Below, one piece after another: positions 15,901-24,653 of a DNA stretch of 59,192 nucleotides; the first letter of the stretch is position 1, and each line of letters opens with the position of its first letter. Position numbers and translations under genes: made by a program. Source of the DNA: Pseudomonas syringae pv. cilantro. Its GTDB lineage: Bacteria > Pseudomonadota > Gammaproteobacteria > Pseudomonadales > Pseudomonadaceae. The notes beneath the pieces are model-generated. The model had not been told where the DNA came from. It made no database searches and saw nothing but the letters and a program-made list of their open reading frames with translations. The stretch spans positions 138,208 through 197,399 of the forward strand of contig NZ_LGLN01000077.1 of NCBI RefSeq assembly GCF_001293775.1, in the 5' to 3' direction.

Positions 15901-18039
15901 CGGCGTGGCCACCGGCGTCCACTTGCCTTCGAGCAGCGCCCCGAGCTTGTTTGCTTGCCAGGCGGTTTTGGGCAGACAGAAAAGCCCGCCGGTGCTGGTC
16001 CGCGCATAAAGGTTATGCTTTTCGTCCAGCGAGAGTTCCTTGATATCGCCTTCCAGCCCCGGGAAATCCATTGGCACGGGCGGGTGGTCCTTTTTATGGA
16101 CGGTCAGGAGGTTCTTGTCATCGAGGGCGACGAAGCGCGTGTCGCTGACCATGGCGAAGGCGGTGATTACCCGGTCCTCCAGCCCTTCGATTTCTTTGCC
16201 CATCTCGACTTTGGTCGAGCGTGCCGTCTGCGCCAGCGCGGTATTGTGGTCGAAGGCCTGATTGGGATGTTCGGGGGTGACGGTGAGCCTGAGCAGCTTG
16301 CCGCCTTTGAGCACATAGGCGTTGCTGTCTGCGCCGCGTTGCAGGCGGTCGATGTCTTTTATCCCGGCGTCTTTCCAGCATTGCGGGGTAGCGTCCCAGC
16401 GCTGGATGCGCCCACCGCTCATGCCCACCAGCCCTGCGCGATCGAGGTTGAGGCGGTTGGCGGGCTCTGGCGCTGTCGGCATGTTCAGGCCACGCGTGTT
16501 ATCCAGTACCAGCGCGTTGGTCAGGTTCCAGCCGCTTTCCAGTTTCGATGCCTGCTCGTCGAGCGCGTGCGAGTGGATCTCGCCCTGACGGTTTTTGATC
16601 AGCGCATGCACTCGGCCATCATCCCCGTTGATAAACCCGGTGACGCTGTTATGGCCGCCCATCGCTTGACCTGCCAAGGTGTAATGGGTCCGCTCGGGCA
16701 TCAGGCGCAACGTCGGTTCATTTTTTTCGAAGGCATTGCGGTCGGCGCTGTAAAGTCTGCCCTGATTGTCGGCAACAAACAGCTTGTTGGCACTCAGCCC
16801 GATGGCCACGGCTTGCGCAAGGCCGTGATCGAGCTCCAGGGTTTTGGTCTTTTTCGGCGTCAGGCTGCCGATCACCGGGCTCATGTCAGTCAACAGAACC
16901 GCCTGAGTCTCCTTGCCGCTGAGCAACGCCGCGGTATTGTCTGGTGCCACCGAGAATGCAGCGAGCTCTTTGACCTCGACATGCGGCATGAACGGGCTGG
17001 AGAGGTCGACGAGCACGTCATCGCTTTTTGCGTAAACCGAGCCATTACCGCCAGTTGCCAGGTTGTTGAAGGCAATTTTTTCCGTATGTTCCGGCGCTTT
17101 CCAGCGGGCGCTTGTCGGGTCGAACTGGTACAGCCGGTCTTCGTGTATGCGCAGACGATCGCCGCTGGTGGTCTGGTGTACATCGGTGACATGGGCGAGA
17201 TGTGCCTTGCCAGGCAATTCGAGGCTTTTGCGCCCGCCAGGGGCGTCAATGTGGATGTGGTCGCCGGTACGTTGCATGTCCACGGCCGGTGGTTTGTTTG
17301 CTTCTACCGCGAGGGTTGCCGTGCTGCTACGAATCAACGCCAGCGAGCTGTCGTCCTGCTCCAGGTGCAGCAAATGCCCATTGGATTGCAACAGTTGGTG
17401 TCCCTGTACGCCTTGCTGACTCTGGCAGGCCAGGTAGGTTTGTCCTGATTTAGTGAGAATGTCGCTCAGCAGCGGTGCCATGCCGGGCGTGTCGAAGGTG
17501 GAGAAGTCGGGCTTGCCATCAGCACCCAATTGAATAGTGCCTTGGGGTGGCGCGTTGCGCACCAGTTGCTCGTCCTTGAATTCGAAACGACCTCCATCGC
17601 TACGTTGCAGGCGAGGTCCCTGAGGTGAGGACGGTTCAATCGGGTCATCCGCTTTGGTCCCGGAACTGCTTGCCTCATCTGGCCTGGTGGCCCGCAATGA
17701 CTTACTTATGTCATCGGTGCCTCGATGACTGCTGCCGGGCAGGCGAGAGTCGTGCACAGTGTTTTTATTTTTTGCTGCTCGCTCATTCGACGTGGGCGGT
17801 GCGGTTCTGGTGTTTCTGGCTGGCGGAGGGGTGGCAGGCGCCTGACGAGGCGCTTTGGCTTTCTGAAACAGCTTGCCGGCTTTTTTCAGCATCCGTTTTC
17901 CGACACTTCCCAGCGAGTGCGAGGCGCGCTGGGTAGGCTGTTCGGTTCGCTGCTGAAGGTTGGAGGGGGTACGAATGTCCGCTGTTGCTGGCGGCTGGCT
18001 TACGTTTCCGGTATTCCGGTTGGCCGTCGATACCTGCAC
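12919..18039 (-). CDS. avrE1: Type III effector AvrE
   Basis: A very large effector (1706 residues from the GTG at 18039), the central member of the conserved effector locus. AvrE-family proteins are reported to form water- and solute-permeable channels in the plant plasma membrane and to cause water soaking. The N-terminal 150 residues are Ser/Pro/Thr-rich and basic (HSLGSVGKRMLKKAGKLFQKAK), as in known AvrE. Residues about 170-800 have the repetitive pattern of a beta-propeller, and the C-terminal half is long and helical. A frame extension of 22 codons to 18105 exists, but the GTG at 18039 has an AAGGAG seven bases upstream and its product starts VQVSTANRNTGN like other AvrE proteins. No internal stop is seen. 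Confidence 0.94.
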   Translation of the reverse strand: MQVSTANRNTGNVSQPPATADIRTPSNLQQRTEQPTQRASHSLGSVGKRMLKKAGKLFQKAKAPRQAPATPPPARNTRTAPPTSNERAAKNKNTVHDSRLPGSSHRGTDDISKSLRATRPDEASSSGTKADDPIEPSSPQGPRLQRSDGGRFEFKDEQLVRNAPPQGTIQLGADGKPDFSTFDTPGMAPLLSDILTKSGQTYLACQSQQGVQGHQLLQSNGHLLHLEQDDSSLALIRSSTATLAVEANKPPAVDMQRTGDHIHIDAPGGRKSLELPGKAHLAHVTDVHQTTSGDRLRIHEDRLYQFDPTSARWKAPEHTEKIAFNNLATGGNGSVYAKSDDVLVDLSSPFMPHVEVKELAAFSVAPDNTAALLSGKETQAVLLTDMSPVIGSLTPKKTKTLELDHGLAQAVAIGLSANKLFVADNQGRLYSADRNAFEKNEPTLRLMPERTHYTLAGQAMGGHNSVTGFINGDDGRVHALIKNRQGEIHSHALDEQASKLESGWNLTNALVLDNTRGLNMPTAPEPANRLNLDRAGLVGMSGGRIQRWDATPQCWKDAGIKDIDRLQRGADSNAYVLKGGKLLRLTVTPEHPNQAFDHNTALAQTARSTKVEMGKEIEGLEDRVITAFAMVSDTRFVALDDKNLLTVHKKDHPPVPMDFPGLEGDIKELSLDEKHNLYARTSTGGLFCLPKTAWQANKLGALLEGKWTPVATPQGQPVKALFSNDDNRLSAQIEDAPEQGLMQLKDGKWQAFKQRPVEENGLNDVHSRIKRSNKTWRIPGTGLTVKTDINVLGAGGVEKRNRPSTSEYIRANIYKNTAEPPRWIKNIGNHIQHSFRGRLGLKEVYESESRLFKQLELIHETGGEPPAPGKDLKARIAGLDLGPQGATLVKDLEAFRDELENHSYTALMAIGQSYGSVKNLRQTDGLLNQHGELAKPSTRRELGKKLTELGSVLNFKSSGHDMIKELQDALTQVSPSADNPTGKLLSTLKRSGLKLTHPKIEIPLGQRRDAREDHGLSKARLALDLVTLKELGDLLDKIEERPRQRDLTTFKNKLTILRERTYGENPVKQVTDMGFTDNAGLESGYEAVNSFLKSFKKPDHAVSVNMRAATGSKDQTELASRFKSMLKQLEHGDDEIGLQRSYGLNLTSPLNVLSDLGAGPFPSAGATGNRNYILNAERAEGAITLYLISEAAGTISAGVGAGHDFWPGFFDENNPARSVDIGNDRKMTPNLRLGGDLTGTIAASKRAGVVFNIPDEDIDGFVDNLFEGKLSPLEMLKKAVDHESYEARRFNADITLGGGPDARVGFNLSESGSSPFSAIARLGIAANVTANLMSYTDYSLTQKNDKTELREGGKNRPRWFNSLTFGGQARAQISASHVNPTTTPGATPTPATAPASQSAANNMGIAGTATIEAKTVKRVKFRFNVAKPLTTESLTKLSKSLGEAFKDNTTKTRLAELADPLNARYAGKSPTEVIQAQLDGLNELFKDTSSQNDKQYKALRGLKRATIEHKAAVNKHSVLNDARFETSKTNLSGLSQKSVMTKIMDSVRVATAPGNAERVAEFMRNDPKLRAMVKELEGSEGTLARVRLEPKDAMIDAIDEGSLDGTMTQKDLSTLLEDRNNMRIKRLVVFHTATQAENFTSPTPLVSYNSGANLSVTKTLGRINFIYGADQDKPIGYTFDGELSRPSASLKDAAEKLKQEGFELKS

Positions 18040-18106
18040 GTTGAATCTCCTTGTCCTTTGCTGCCAAAGCGATGGCGATGTGAATCCTGAAAAATCCTTC
18101 ATCAAC

Positions 18107-18134
18107 TGCGTGTCGCGACATGACTGGCGGTTCC
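18107..18134 (-). promoter_or_regulatory. hrp box of avrE
   Basis: On the minus strand GGAACC (18134-18129), 15 bases, ACACGCA (18113-18107). The -10 half has A for the first C of CCACNNA. It lies about 68 bases before the GTG start of avrE. Confidence 0.7.
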
Positions 18135-18198
18135 ACAGAAATGCAATCGGCTGAAATGTTTCAGCAAAAAGGTTTTAGCGTTGATATTGACTGCATTG

Positions 18199-18226
18199 GG
18201 AACCGGAATGGCGAGCGCGCCACGTA
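18199..18226 (+). promoter_or_regulatory. hrp box of hrpH
   Basis: GGAACC (18199-18204), 15 bases, CCACGTA (18220-18226). A perfect consensus 30 bases before the ATG at 18256. It rules out the upstream TTG at 18181 as the hrpH start. Confidence 0.9.
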
Positions 18227-18255
18227 GGGTGGACACGCACAGGACATTCCCGCCA

Positions 18256-19803
18256 ATGCCAGCCGCTCCTTCTCACAGTTCCAGCCCTCGCTTGCTGGCT
18301 CGCTCGGTTCAAATCGCCGTGCTGGCTTTGGGCTCGCTGTGTGTGGGCTGTCAGTCAGTCGACTACTACCAGGCGCGTTATGACCGCGCGCCGCGCCTGG
18401 TCGCAGGGTTGGTGCATGGCGCGCCTGATGCGCAAGCCGATGCAGGCCTGCCGGCAATTTCCGACATGCCCGCTTACAACGGCGAGGACGTCTGGCAACG
18501 GCTCGCTGAGCGTTGCCGATTGCTCGACGGGCAGGGCGTCAATGAGCGGATAATCCGTCAGCGTGACTGGTTGCTGAGTAATCGGGGATTTGTGAGCGGT
18601 GCCAGCGCTCGCGCCGGCCCTTATCTGCACTTCATTGTCGAGCGTCTGGATGAGCGCAGGATGCCAATGGAGCTGGCGCTGTTGCCGATGATCGAAAGTT
18701 CTTACAACCCCATGGCCAACTCACCGGCCGCGGCGGCCGGCCTGTGGCAGTTCATTCCTTCTACCGGGCGGCAATTCAACCTGTCCCAGAGCGCCACCTA
18801 CGACGCGCGTCGGGACGTGGTGGCCTCCAGCAATGCGGCGATGGATTACCTGACCCGCCTGCATGCGCAATTCGATAATGACTGGCTGCTGGCGCTCGCG
18901 GCCTATAACGCCGGCGAGGGCACCGTCGGGCGGGCGATCGAAGCCAACCGACGACGCGGCCTGCCGGTTGATTACTGGCACCTGAACTTGCCGAAGGAAA
19001 CCCAGGATTACGTACCGCGTCTGCTCGCGCTGTCGCTGTTGGTACGCAACCCTGGCGCCTACGGTGTAAAGCTCACCCCGGTCGCCAACGCGCCGTATTT
19101 CGATGTGGTTCAGCTTAACCATTCGGTGGACCTCACCCAGCTCGCCGCTACTACAGGTGTCGATGAAGCCCAACTGGTGCGACTCAACCCGGCGTTCCTG
19201 CGGAAAAAAACGCCGGATGGCCCCGGGCGTTTGCTGATCCCCAAGGCCCACAAGCAGATTCTGACAGCGGGTATCGAGCGAATTACAGGGGAGGCGCCTG
19301 CCACAATCGCCCTGCCTCAAAGCGCTGGAAAACGAGCAGTCGAGCGCTTGCCGTCGCCTGCGCCCGCTCAGGTGGCCGAACGTCAGCCATCGCCCATGCG
19401 TGTTCAGGTGGCTGAACGTCAGCCCATGCCTGAACCCGTGGCGGTGGTCATAAAAGAACCTGTGCCCAAGCCCCCGCAAGCCGAGCAAGCCGTGCAGCCC
19501 GCACAAGCTGCCGAGCAGCCGCCTTCGCCCAAGCCGACGGAGCCCGTGCAGATTGCCGAGCAGACACCACCGCCCAAGCCTGTGGAGCCTGAACAGGTCG
19601 CGGATCATCCGGCGCTTCCCCAAGCCACCTCGCTGGCATCGCAAACCGACAACGATCAGGTACCGACCTTGATACGGAAAGGACGGCTGCTGGATGACCG
19701 TTCGTCGCCACGCAAGCGTGAGGAATACGAAAACCGTAATGGACCGCGCGAGCTGCCCAGCGGCCCGAGGATCGTGGTTTATGCGAGTGGCACACGCCAA
19801 TAA
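18256..19803 (+). CDS. hrpH: Type III-associated lytic transglycosylase HrpH
   Basis: A 515-residue murein lytic transglycosylase (MltD-like) that would open the peptidoglycan for the T3SS pilus; in P. syringae HrpH is itself a type III substrate. A hydrophobic N-terminus ends in SLCVGC, a possible lipobox. The SLT domain spans about residues 120-270, with the catalytic Glu147 in LLPMIESSYNP, the GLWQFIPSTGRQFNL block and the LAAYNAGEGTV block. A LysM-like segment follows at about 300-345 (VVQLNHSVDLTQLAATTGV). The C-terminal 120 residues are Pro/Ala/Gln repeats (AERQPSP, AEQPPSPKP) and could span the cell wall. The ATG at 18256 follows AGGAC. Confidence 0.9.
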   Translation: MPAAPSHSSSPRLLARSVQIAVLALGSLCVGCQSVDYYQARYDRAPRLVAGLVHGAPDAQADAGLPAISDMPAYNGEDVWQRLAERCRLLDGQGVNERIIRQRDWLLSNRGFVSGASARAGPYLHFIVERLDERRMPMELALLPMIESSYNPMANSPAAAAGLWQFIPSTGRQFNLSQSATYDARRDVVASSNAAMDYLTRLHAQFDNDWLLALAAYNAGEGTVGRAIEANRRRGLPVDYWHLNLPKETQDYVPRLLALSLLVRNPGAYGVKLTPVANAPYFDVVQLNHSVDLTQLAATTGVDEAQLVRLNPAFLRKKTPDGPGRLLIPKAHKQILTAGIERITGEAPATIALPQSAGKRAVERLPSPAPAQVAERQPSPMRVQVAERQPMPEPVAVVIKEPVPKPPQAEQAVQPAQAAEQPPSPKPTEPVQIAEQTPPPKPVEPEQVADHPALPQATSLASQTDNDQVPTLIRKGRLLDDRSSPRKREEYENRNGPRELPSGPRIVVYASGTRQ

Positions 19804-20883
19804 CCTCCGTTTTTGACAATTTTCTCACTGAAAATCGCCTGAAAAATGCTCCTTTTTAGTGCTTTTGCCTTTCTGGAGCTCATTGGGCGGGGACAAGCAG
19901 GTATATGATTTCTACTCTTTTTTCATATTTTGGATCGCAAAATGGCAGGTCGCCACCACCCATTTTATTGTCCTGAGTCATTGCATGTCTGAACTTTGTA
20001 AAAATTTGTAAGGAGAACCTTACACATAGTTAGAAACACTCTCAGTGATGACGGGGTATCAGTGAGGTTTATAGCGCGCCAAGGGGCGTAGAGCGGCAAT
20101 CCGTGATTGCCGGATTGTCCGACAGTTAAGCGTTTAAGCAGAGTAACGATTTGCATAGCAAGCGGGCAGCAGGCTGCAAAAGTTGACCACGTGTTCGGTT
20201 TGCCGAATGGGTGCGTGGCGACTGGCAGCCTCGGAGGGCTTCGAAAAATCAGGGGGTTCGCTGTCCACTCAGTCGGGTGTGAGAGCCGCCGTTCGGAAAC
20301 CCGAATGGCATTCAAAAACTATCCAAACGATGGGTGGCCGTTTTTCATAACTGCCATTACCACTGTCGATACTGCGCTGTTTATTTAAGTTTAATAGTTC
20401 ATTGAGTTGTGCTGCCAGTTAGTTGGATTTCAACCGTGTTATTCAAAAAGCCGGTGGTTGAGTCAGATGATTAAAGTATTGGTTTTCTCTATTGTCTTAA
20501 TAGTTTTTTCTGTACGGAGTTCAATAACTATTGAACGACAGTCTGTTTTTAAATTTTGGTTTCCAAGGTTACAGATTTGAGTCTTTTTTGTGTTGCTCGT
20601 GGTCCAGAACGGGGCGCGACGCCCCAGGGGCTGGCCAGCAGGCGCCGAGGGCCCGGGGGCTGTGCCTGCAACGCTATGATTATCTTATGGAAATATAGAT
20701 ATTTAGAGCGTCATCTTAATGCGCTGAGCTATACCGAGTGTACAGTCGGGTACGTTTACCAAGTGATAATAGTTCTCATGTTAGTGGTTTTTTTCTTCTG
20801 CGTCGGGGAACTAAATTGCTATATGTCTGCCTTGTAAGACGTGGTATTAATATCTCGCTTTCCACCCGCCATGAGAGTGATCG
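19804..20883. other. 1.08-kb AT-rich region upstream of hrpR
   Basis: No protein gene is convincing in this gap; the open frames have poor codon use and no ribosome sites. It should contain the hrpRS promoter and long leader. Much of it is AT-rich (20340-20570), interrupted by a very GC-rich patch (about 20608-20672) that includes a perfect 6-bp hairpin, GGGGCG/CGCCCC at 20611-20625. No hrp box or clear sigma-54 promoter was found. Confidence 0.5.
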
Positions 20884-21828
20884 ATGAGCACAGACATAGA
20901 TAAGGACGTTCGAACGTGTTGGGACGTAACTGCATTATCGGCTGGTCATCAAATCGCAATGAACAGCGCATTTCTGGATATGGATTTGCTGCTTTGCGGG
21001 GAAACCGGCACCGGCAAGGACACCCTGGCCAACCGGGTTCACCAGCTGTCCAGCAGGTCAGGACCCTTTGTAGGCATGAACTGTGCGGCCATCCCCGAGT
21101 CGCTGGCAGAGAGCCAGCTGTTCGGTGTGGTCAACGGTGCATTCACGGGAGTATGTCGTGCTCGCGAGGGCTACATCGAGGCTTCCAAAGGCGGCACGCT
21201 TTATCTGGATGAAATCGACAGCATGCCGTTGAGTCTTCAGGCCAAGCTCTTGCGCGTGCTGGAAAGCCGTGGCGTCGAGCGGCTCGGCTCGACAGAGTTC
21301 ATACCGCTGGATCTGAGGGTGATTGCATCAGCCCAACGTCCGCTGGATGAACTGGTGGAACAAGGACTTTTTCGTCGTGACCTGTTTTTCAGGCTCAACG
21401 TGCTGACGCTTCAGCTGCCAGCCTTGCGCAAACGTCGCGAACAGATCCTGCCATTGTTCGACCAGTTCACCCAGGAAATCGCCGCTGAATTCGGCCGCGC
21501 CGCCCCCACGCTCGACAACGAGCGTGTGCAGATCCTGCTCAGCCATGACTGGCCGGGGAACGTGCGTGAATTGAAATCTGCGGCCAAGCGGTTCGTGCTC
21601 GGGTTCCCGCTGCTGGATGTCGAACCGGCCGAAGCGCGCGACCCGGTGACCGGGCTGCGCATGCAAATGCGCGTGATCGAAAAAATGCTCATCCAGGGTG
21701 CCTTGAAGCGGCATCGACACAATTTCGACGCCGTGCTTCAGGAGCTTGAAATGCCCCGGCGAACGCTTTACCACCGCATGAAGGAACTGGGGGTTGCGGC
21801 GCATATCGACGCAGCACCCGGAGTCTGA
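20884..21828 (+). CDS. hrpR: Enhancer-binding protein HrpR
   Basis: A 314-residue AAA+ activator of sigma-54 RNA polymerase without a receiver domain, as known for HrpR and HrpS. Residues about 15-245 are the ATPase: Walker A GETGTGKD (residues 39-46), the sigma-54 contact loop written GAFTGV, Walker B in GGTLYLDEID, and the R-finger region RRDLFFRLNVL. The C-terminus has a Fis-type helix-turn-helix (LEMPRRTLYHRMKEL). HrpR pairs with HrpS to activate hrpL. The contact loop ends in V rather than the canonical A, whereas HrpS has GAYTGA. hrpS follows after 45 bases, so the two are co-transcribed. Confidence 0.94.
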   Translation: MSTDIDKDVRTCWDVTALSAGHQIAMNSAFLDMDLLLCGETGTGKDTLANRVHQLSSRSGPFVGMNCAAIPESLAESQLFGVVNGAFTGVCRAREGYIEASKGGTLYLDEIDSMPLSLQAKLLRVLESRGVERLGSTEFIPLDLRVIASAQRPLDELVEQGLFRRDLFFRLNVLTLQLPALRKRREQILPLFDQFTQEIAAEFGRAAPTLDNERVQILLSHDWPGNVRELKSAAKRFVLGFPLLDVEPAEARDPVTGLRMQMRVIEKMLIQGALKRHRHNFDAVLQELEMPRRTLYHRMKELGVAAHIDAAPGV

Positions 21829-21873
21829 AGCGCTGCCGTGCTTACGCAACGCTGATGTCATTGGAGTCCCGAC

Positions 21874-22782
21874 ATGAATCTTGCCGATGAATTTGACGAT
21901 GACCTGGACGTGGAGCGCGTGCCCAATCTGGGGATCGTCGCCGAAAGCATCTCGCAACTCGGTATCGATGTCTTGCTGTCAGGCGAGACCGGTACGGGGA
22001 AAGACACGATTGCCCGGCGTATTCACGCGATGTCCGGTCGCAAGGGGCGCCTGGTCGCGATGAACTGCGCAGCGATTCCGGAATCCCTTGCCGAGAGCGA
22101 GCTGTTCGGGGTCGTCAGCGGCGCCTACACCGGTGCCGACCGTTCTCGGGTGGGTTACATCGAAGCGGCGCAGGGCGGAACGTTGTATCTCGATGAGATC
22201 GATAGCATGCCGCTCAGCCTGCAGGCCAAGCTGCTGAGGGTGCTCGAAACCCGTGCACTGGAACGCCTGGGCTCGACCTCTACGATCAAGCTGGATATCT
22301 GCGTGATCGCTTCGGCCCAGTCGTCTCTGGATGATGCCGTCGAGCAAGGCAAGTTTCGTCGCGACCTGTATTTTCGCCTGAACGTACTCACCCTCAAGCT
22401 GCCGCCGTTACGCGATCAGCCCGAGCGTATCTTCCCCTTGTTCAAACGCTTTGCAGCGGCGGCGGCCAAAGAGCTGAACGTTGCGGTACCCGAGGTCTGC
22501 CCGTTGCTCCAGCAAGTGCTGATGGGCCATGACTGGCCCGGTAATATCCGCGAGCTCAAAGCTGCGGCGAAGCGCCATGTGCTGGGTTTTCCGTTGCTGG
22601 GGGCCGACTCGCCGGGTGAGGAACACATGACCAGCGGGCTCAAGTTGCAGCTGCGAGCGATTGAGAAAGCGTTGATTCAGCAAGCCCTGAAACGTCACGG
22701 TAACTGCATCGATGCGGCAAGCCAGGAGCTGGATATGCCACGCCGTACGCTCTATCGACGTCTCAAGGAACTGCAGATCTGA
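21874..22782 (+). CDS. hrpS: Enhancer-binding protein HrpS
   Basis: A 302-residue paralogue of HrpR, closely similar along its length, so a tandem duplication is evident. Walker A GETGTGKD, the sigma-54 contact loop GAYTGA, Walker B GGTLYLDEID and a C-terminal Fis-type helix-turn-helix (LDMPRRTLYRRLKEL) are all present. There is no receiver domain. HrpS forms the co-activator complex with HrpR at the hrpL promoter. HrpV is known to bind HrpS and block it, and HrpG relieves HrpV; both genes are in this window. Confidence 0.95.
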   Translation: MNLADEFDDDLDVERVPNLGIVAESISQLGIDVLLSGETGTGKDTIARRIHAMSGRKGRLVAMNCAAIPESLAESELFGVVSGAYTGADRSRVGYIEAAQGGTLYLDEIDSMPLSLQAKLLRVLETRALERLGSTSTIKLDICVIASAQSSLDDAVEQGKFRRDLYFRLNVLTLKLPPLRDQPERIFPLFKRFAAAAAKELNVAVPEVCPLLQQVLMGHDWPGNIRELKAAAKRHVLGFPLLGADSPGEEHMTSGLKLQLRAIEKALIQQALKRHGNCIDAASQELDMPRRTLYRRLKELQI

Positions 22783-22801
22783 TTTTTTTCGTGTGAACGC
22801 T

Positions 22802-22830
22802 GGAACCCATTCGCAGGCCGTTGCCACCTA
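22802..22830 (+). promoter_or_regulatory. hrp box of the hrpA operon
   Basis: GGAACC (22802-22807), 16 bases, CCACCTA (22824-22830), 47 bases before the hrpA start. Perfect HrpL consensus. It drives hrpA-hrpZ-hrpB-hrcJ-hrpD-hrpE. Confidence 0.93.
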
Positions 22831-22876
22831 GTTGTACCAAGCAATTACGCTGGTACTGACTAAGGGGTATCACACG

Positions 22877-23191
22877 ATGAGCTTATCCAGCATGGGCACC
22901 AAGTTGATCAACGGCGGCGGTAACGCCATGCAAGGTCTGAGCGACATGAACAGCGCCAAAGACCGTCAGACGTCGCTGTACAAAAACACCGGTTCCAACG
23001 ATTCCGCAGATTCTGTGTATGACAACCTCAGAAAGGGTGACAAAGAGAACGATAAATTGCAGGACATCTCCACCGAAGAGGGCGCCAAGCGTCGCGAAGA
23101 AAGCATGATGGCGGGCTTCGAGGCTGCTGATGAAAAACTGGCTAACCAGATCGTGGCAAAGAAAATCGAGAACGCGGTCGTCCAGTTCTGA
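22877..23191 (+). CDS. hrpA: Hrp pilin HrpA
   Basis: A 104-residue structural subunit of the T3SS pilus that conducts effectors across the plant wall. It is small, Ser/Gly/Asn-rich at the start (MSLSSMGTKLINGGGNAMQGL) and helical and charged at the end (GFEAADEKLANQIVAKKIENAVVQF), as expected for P. syringae HrpA. The frame is open upstream to 22832, but the start at 22877 follows AAGGGG and sits after the hrp box. It is first in its operon. HrpA varies strongly between strains. Confidence 0.92.
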   Translation: MSLSSMGTKLINGGGNAMQGLSDMNSAKDRQTSLYKNTGSNDSADSVYDNLRKGDKENDKLQDISTEEGAKRREESMMAGFEAADEKLANQIVAKKIENAVVQF

Positions 23192-23244
23192 TGTCTTGAA
23201 CGCCCCTTCACACCCGAAGGGGCTGCTTCTTTGAGGAGGTTGTG

Positions 23245-24243
23245 ATGCAGAGTCTCAGTCTTAACAGCTCACTGCAAACCCCGGCGATGGCGCTTGTTCT
23301 TGTCCGTCCTGAAACCGAGGTTACGGGTGCGAACACATCCAGCAAGGCGCTTCAGGACGTCATCGTGCAGTTGGCTCAAGAGTTGACCCGTAATGGTCAA
23401 CTGGACGAGAGCTCGCCATTGGGCAAGCTGCTGGCGAAGTCGATGGCGGCGGATGGCATGGCTGGCGGCGGCATCGAGGATGTCATCGCCGCGCTGGACA
23501 AGCTGATCCATGAAAAACTGGGTGACAATTTTGGCGCCGCTGCCGACAGTCTTGGCGGTGTCGGACAGCCTGACCTGATGACGCAAGTGTTGAACGGTCT
23601 GGCCAAATCGATGCTCGATGATCTTCTGACCCAGCAAGGTAACGGGGCCAGTTTCTCCAATGACGACATGCCGATGCTGGAAAAGATCGCGCAATTCATG
23701 GACGACAACCCTGGACAGTTTCCTGTGCCGGACTCGGGCTCGTGGGCGAGCGAACTCAAAGAAGACAATTTCCTCGATGGCGACGAGACCGCTCAGTTTC
23801 GTGCTGCGCTCGACATCATCGCTCAGCAGCTTGGCAACCAGCAGAATGATACCGGCGATTTCGCAGCAGGCGATGGTGGCTTGGGCAGCTTTTCAGCCGA
23901 TTCATCTGGCCCGGTAGGTGACCCGCTGATCGAAGCCAACACCGGCCCTGGAAACGGTACGAATTCCACGGGTGACATTGGGCAATTGATCGAAGAACTG
24001 ATCGATCGGGTATTGCCCGGCGGCGGACTGGGAACACCCCCGGTCAGTCTGCAGGCAAACGCTTCGCTGGGTGTCGAACAGAACCTGGATCAGTTGCTCG
24101 GCGGCCTGGTGCGTAAAGGGCTGGAAGCGACGCTCATGGGGACTGGTCAGATCGGCAATGACCTGAACAGCAGTGCAGCGCAGGTTGCCAACTTGCTGGT
24201 CAACGCGCTGCTGCAAAGTAACCGCAACCAGGCGGCTGCCTGA
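23245..24243 (+). CDS. hrpZ: Harpin HrpZ
   Basis: A 332-residue secreted harpin: glycine-rich, without cysteine, heat-stable type. It begins MQSLSLNSSLQTPAMALVLV and has Gly/Asp-rich stretches (ADGMAGGGIEDVI, GDGGLGSFSADSSG) and a C-terminal helical block typical of HrpZ. Harpins are released through the T3SS, associate with membranes and elicit plant defence. The ATG at 23245 follows GAGGAGG; the GTG at 23242 is an alternative. Second gene of the hrpA operon. Confidence 0.92.
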   Translation: MQSLSLNSSLQTPAMALVLVRPETEVTGANTSSKALQDVIVQLAQELTRNGQLDESSPLGKLLAKSMAADGMAGGGIEDVIAALDKLIHEKLGDNFGAAADSLGGVGQPDLMTQVLNGLAKSMLDDLLTQQGNGASFSNDDMPMLEKIAQFMDDNPGQFPVPDSGSWASELKEDNFLDGDETAQFRAALDIIAQQLGNQQNDTGDFAAGDGGLGSFSADSSGPVGDPLIEANTGPGNGTNSTGDIGQLIEELIDRVLPGGGLGTPPVSLQANASLGVEQNLDQLLGGLVRKGLEATLMGTGQIGNDLNSSAAQVANLLVNALLQSNRNQAAA

Positions 24244-24270
24244 CGGACACCCGCCTGACGGAGAACTCAC

Positions 24271-24645
24271 GTGACCATTTCCCATATTGGTAATGTTAAA
24301 AGCATCCCGCCCGAACTTGGGCAGGATGTGCCACAGGGGCTCGTTCTGGAACCGGACCAGGCGGATGTCGATCTGTTCACCGCCGCCGCGCAACCGGACA
24401 AGGTTTCGAGTGGTGCGCCGCTTTCCGAGCATATCGCCAGCGCGATTTCCGGTGGTCTGGGCGAAACCGAAAAGATCTCCCAGCAAGCCATGCGCTCCAT
24501 GAAAAAAGCCTCTGGTACCGGTGATGCGCTGGATATTGCGGCGATGACCAGAACCTTGTCGCAATGCTCGTTGCAGACTGCGCTCACGACCAAAGTCGTG
24601 AGCAAGACTGCGCAGGCGATCGATAAGCTGACTAACTTGCAGTAG
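24271..24645 (+). CDS. hrpB: T3SS inner rod protein HrpB
   Basis: A 124-residue protein in the position and size of HrpB, the SctI/YscI-like inner rod subunit. It starts at GTG 24271 (MTISHIGNVKSIPPEL), with no ATG nearby and GGAG upstream. The C-terminal half is amphipathic (SQQAMRSMKKASGTGDALDIAAMTRTL then KVVSKTAQAIDKLTNLQ), the usual YscI pattern. It lies between hrpZ and hrcJ. Confidence 0.88.
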   Translation: MTISHIGNVKSIPPELGQDVPQGLVLEPDQADVDLFTAAAQPDKVSSGAPLSEHIASAISGGLGETEKISQQAMRSMKKASGTGDALDIAAMTRTLSQCSLQTALTTKVVSKTAQAIDKLTNLQ

Positions 24646-24653
24646 AGGTTGCC

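Noticed and set aside
15250..17448. A 732-codon open frame on the plus strand
   Set aside because: It is entirely antisense to avrE, a recognised gene. Long antisense frames are expected in GC-rich DNA.
18040..18105. Upstream extension of the avrE reading frame to 18105
   Set aside because: The GTG at 18039 has an ideal AAGGAG seven bases before it and gives the usual AvrE N-terminus. The extension lies next to the hrp box.
20107..20388. A 93-codon open frame upstream of hrpR
   Set aside because: No ribosome site, odd composition and no recognisable family.
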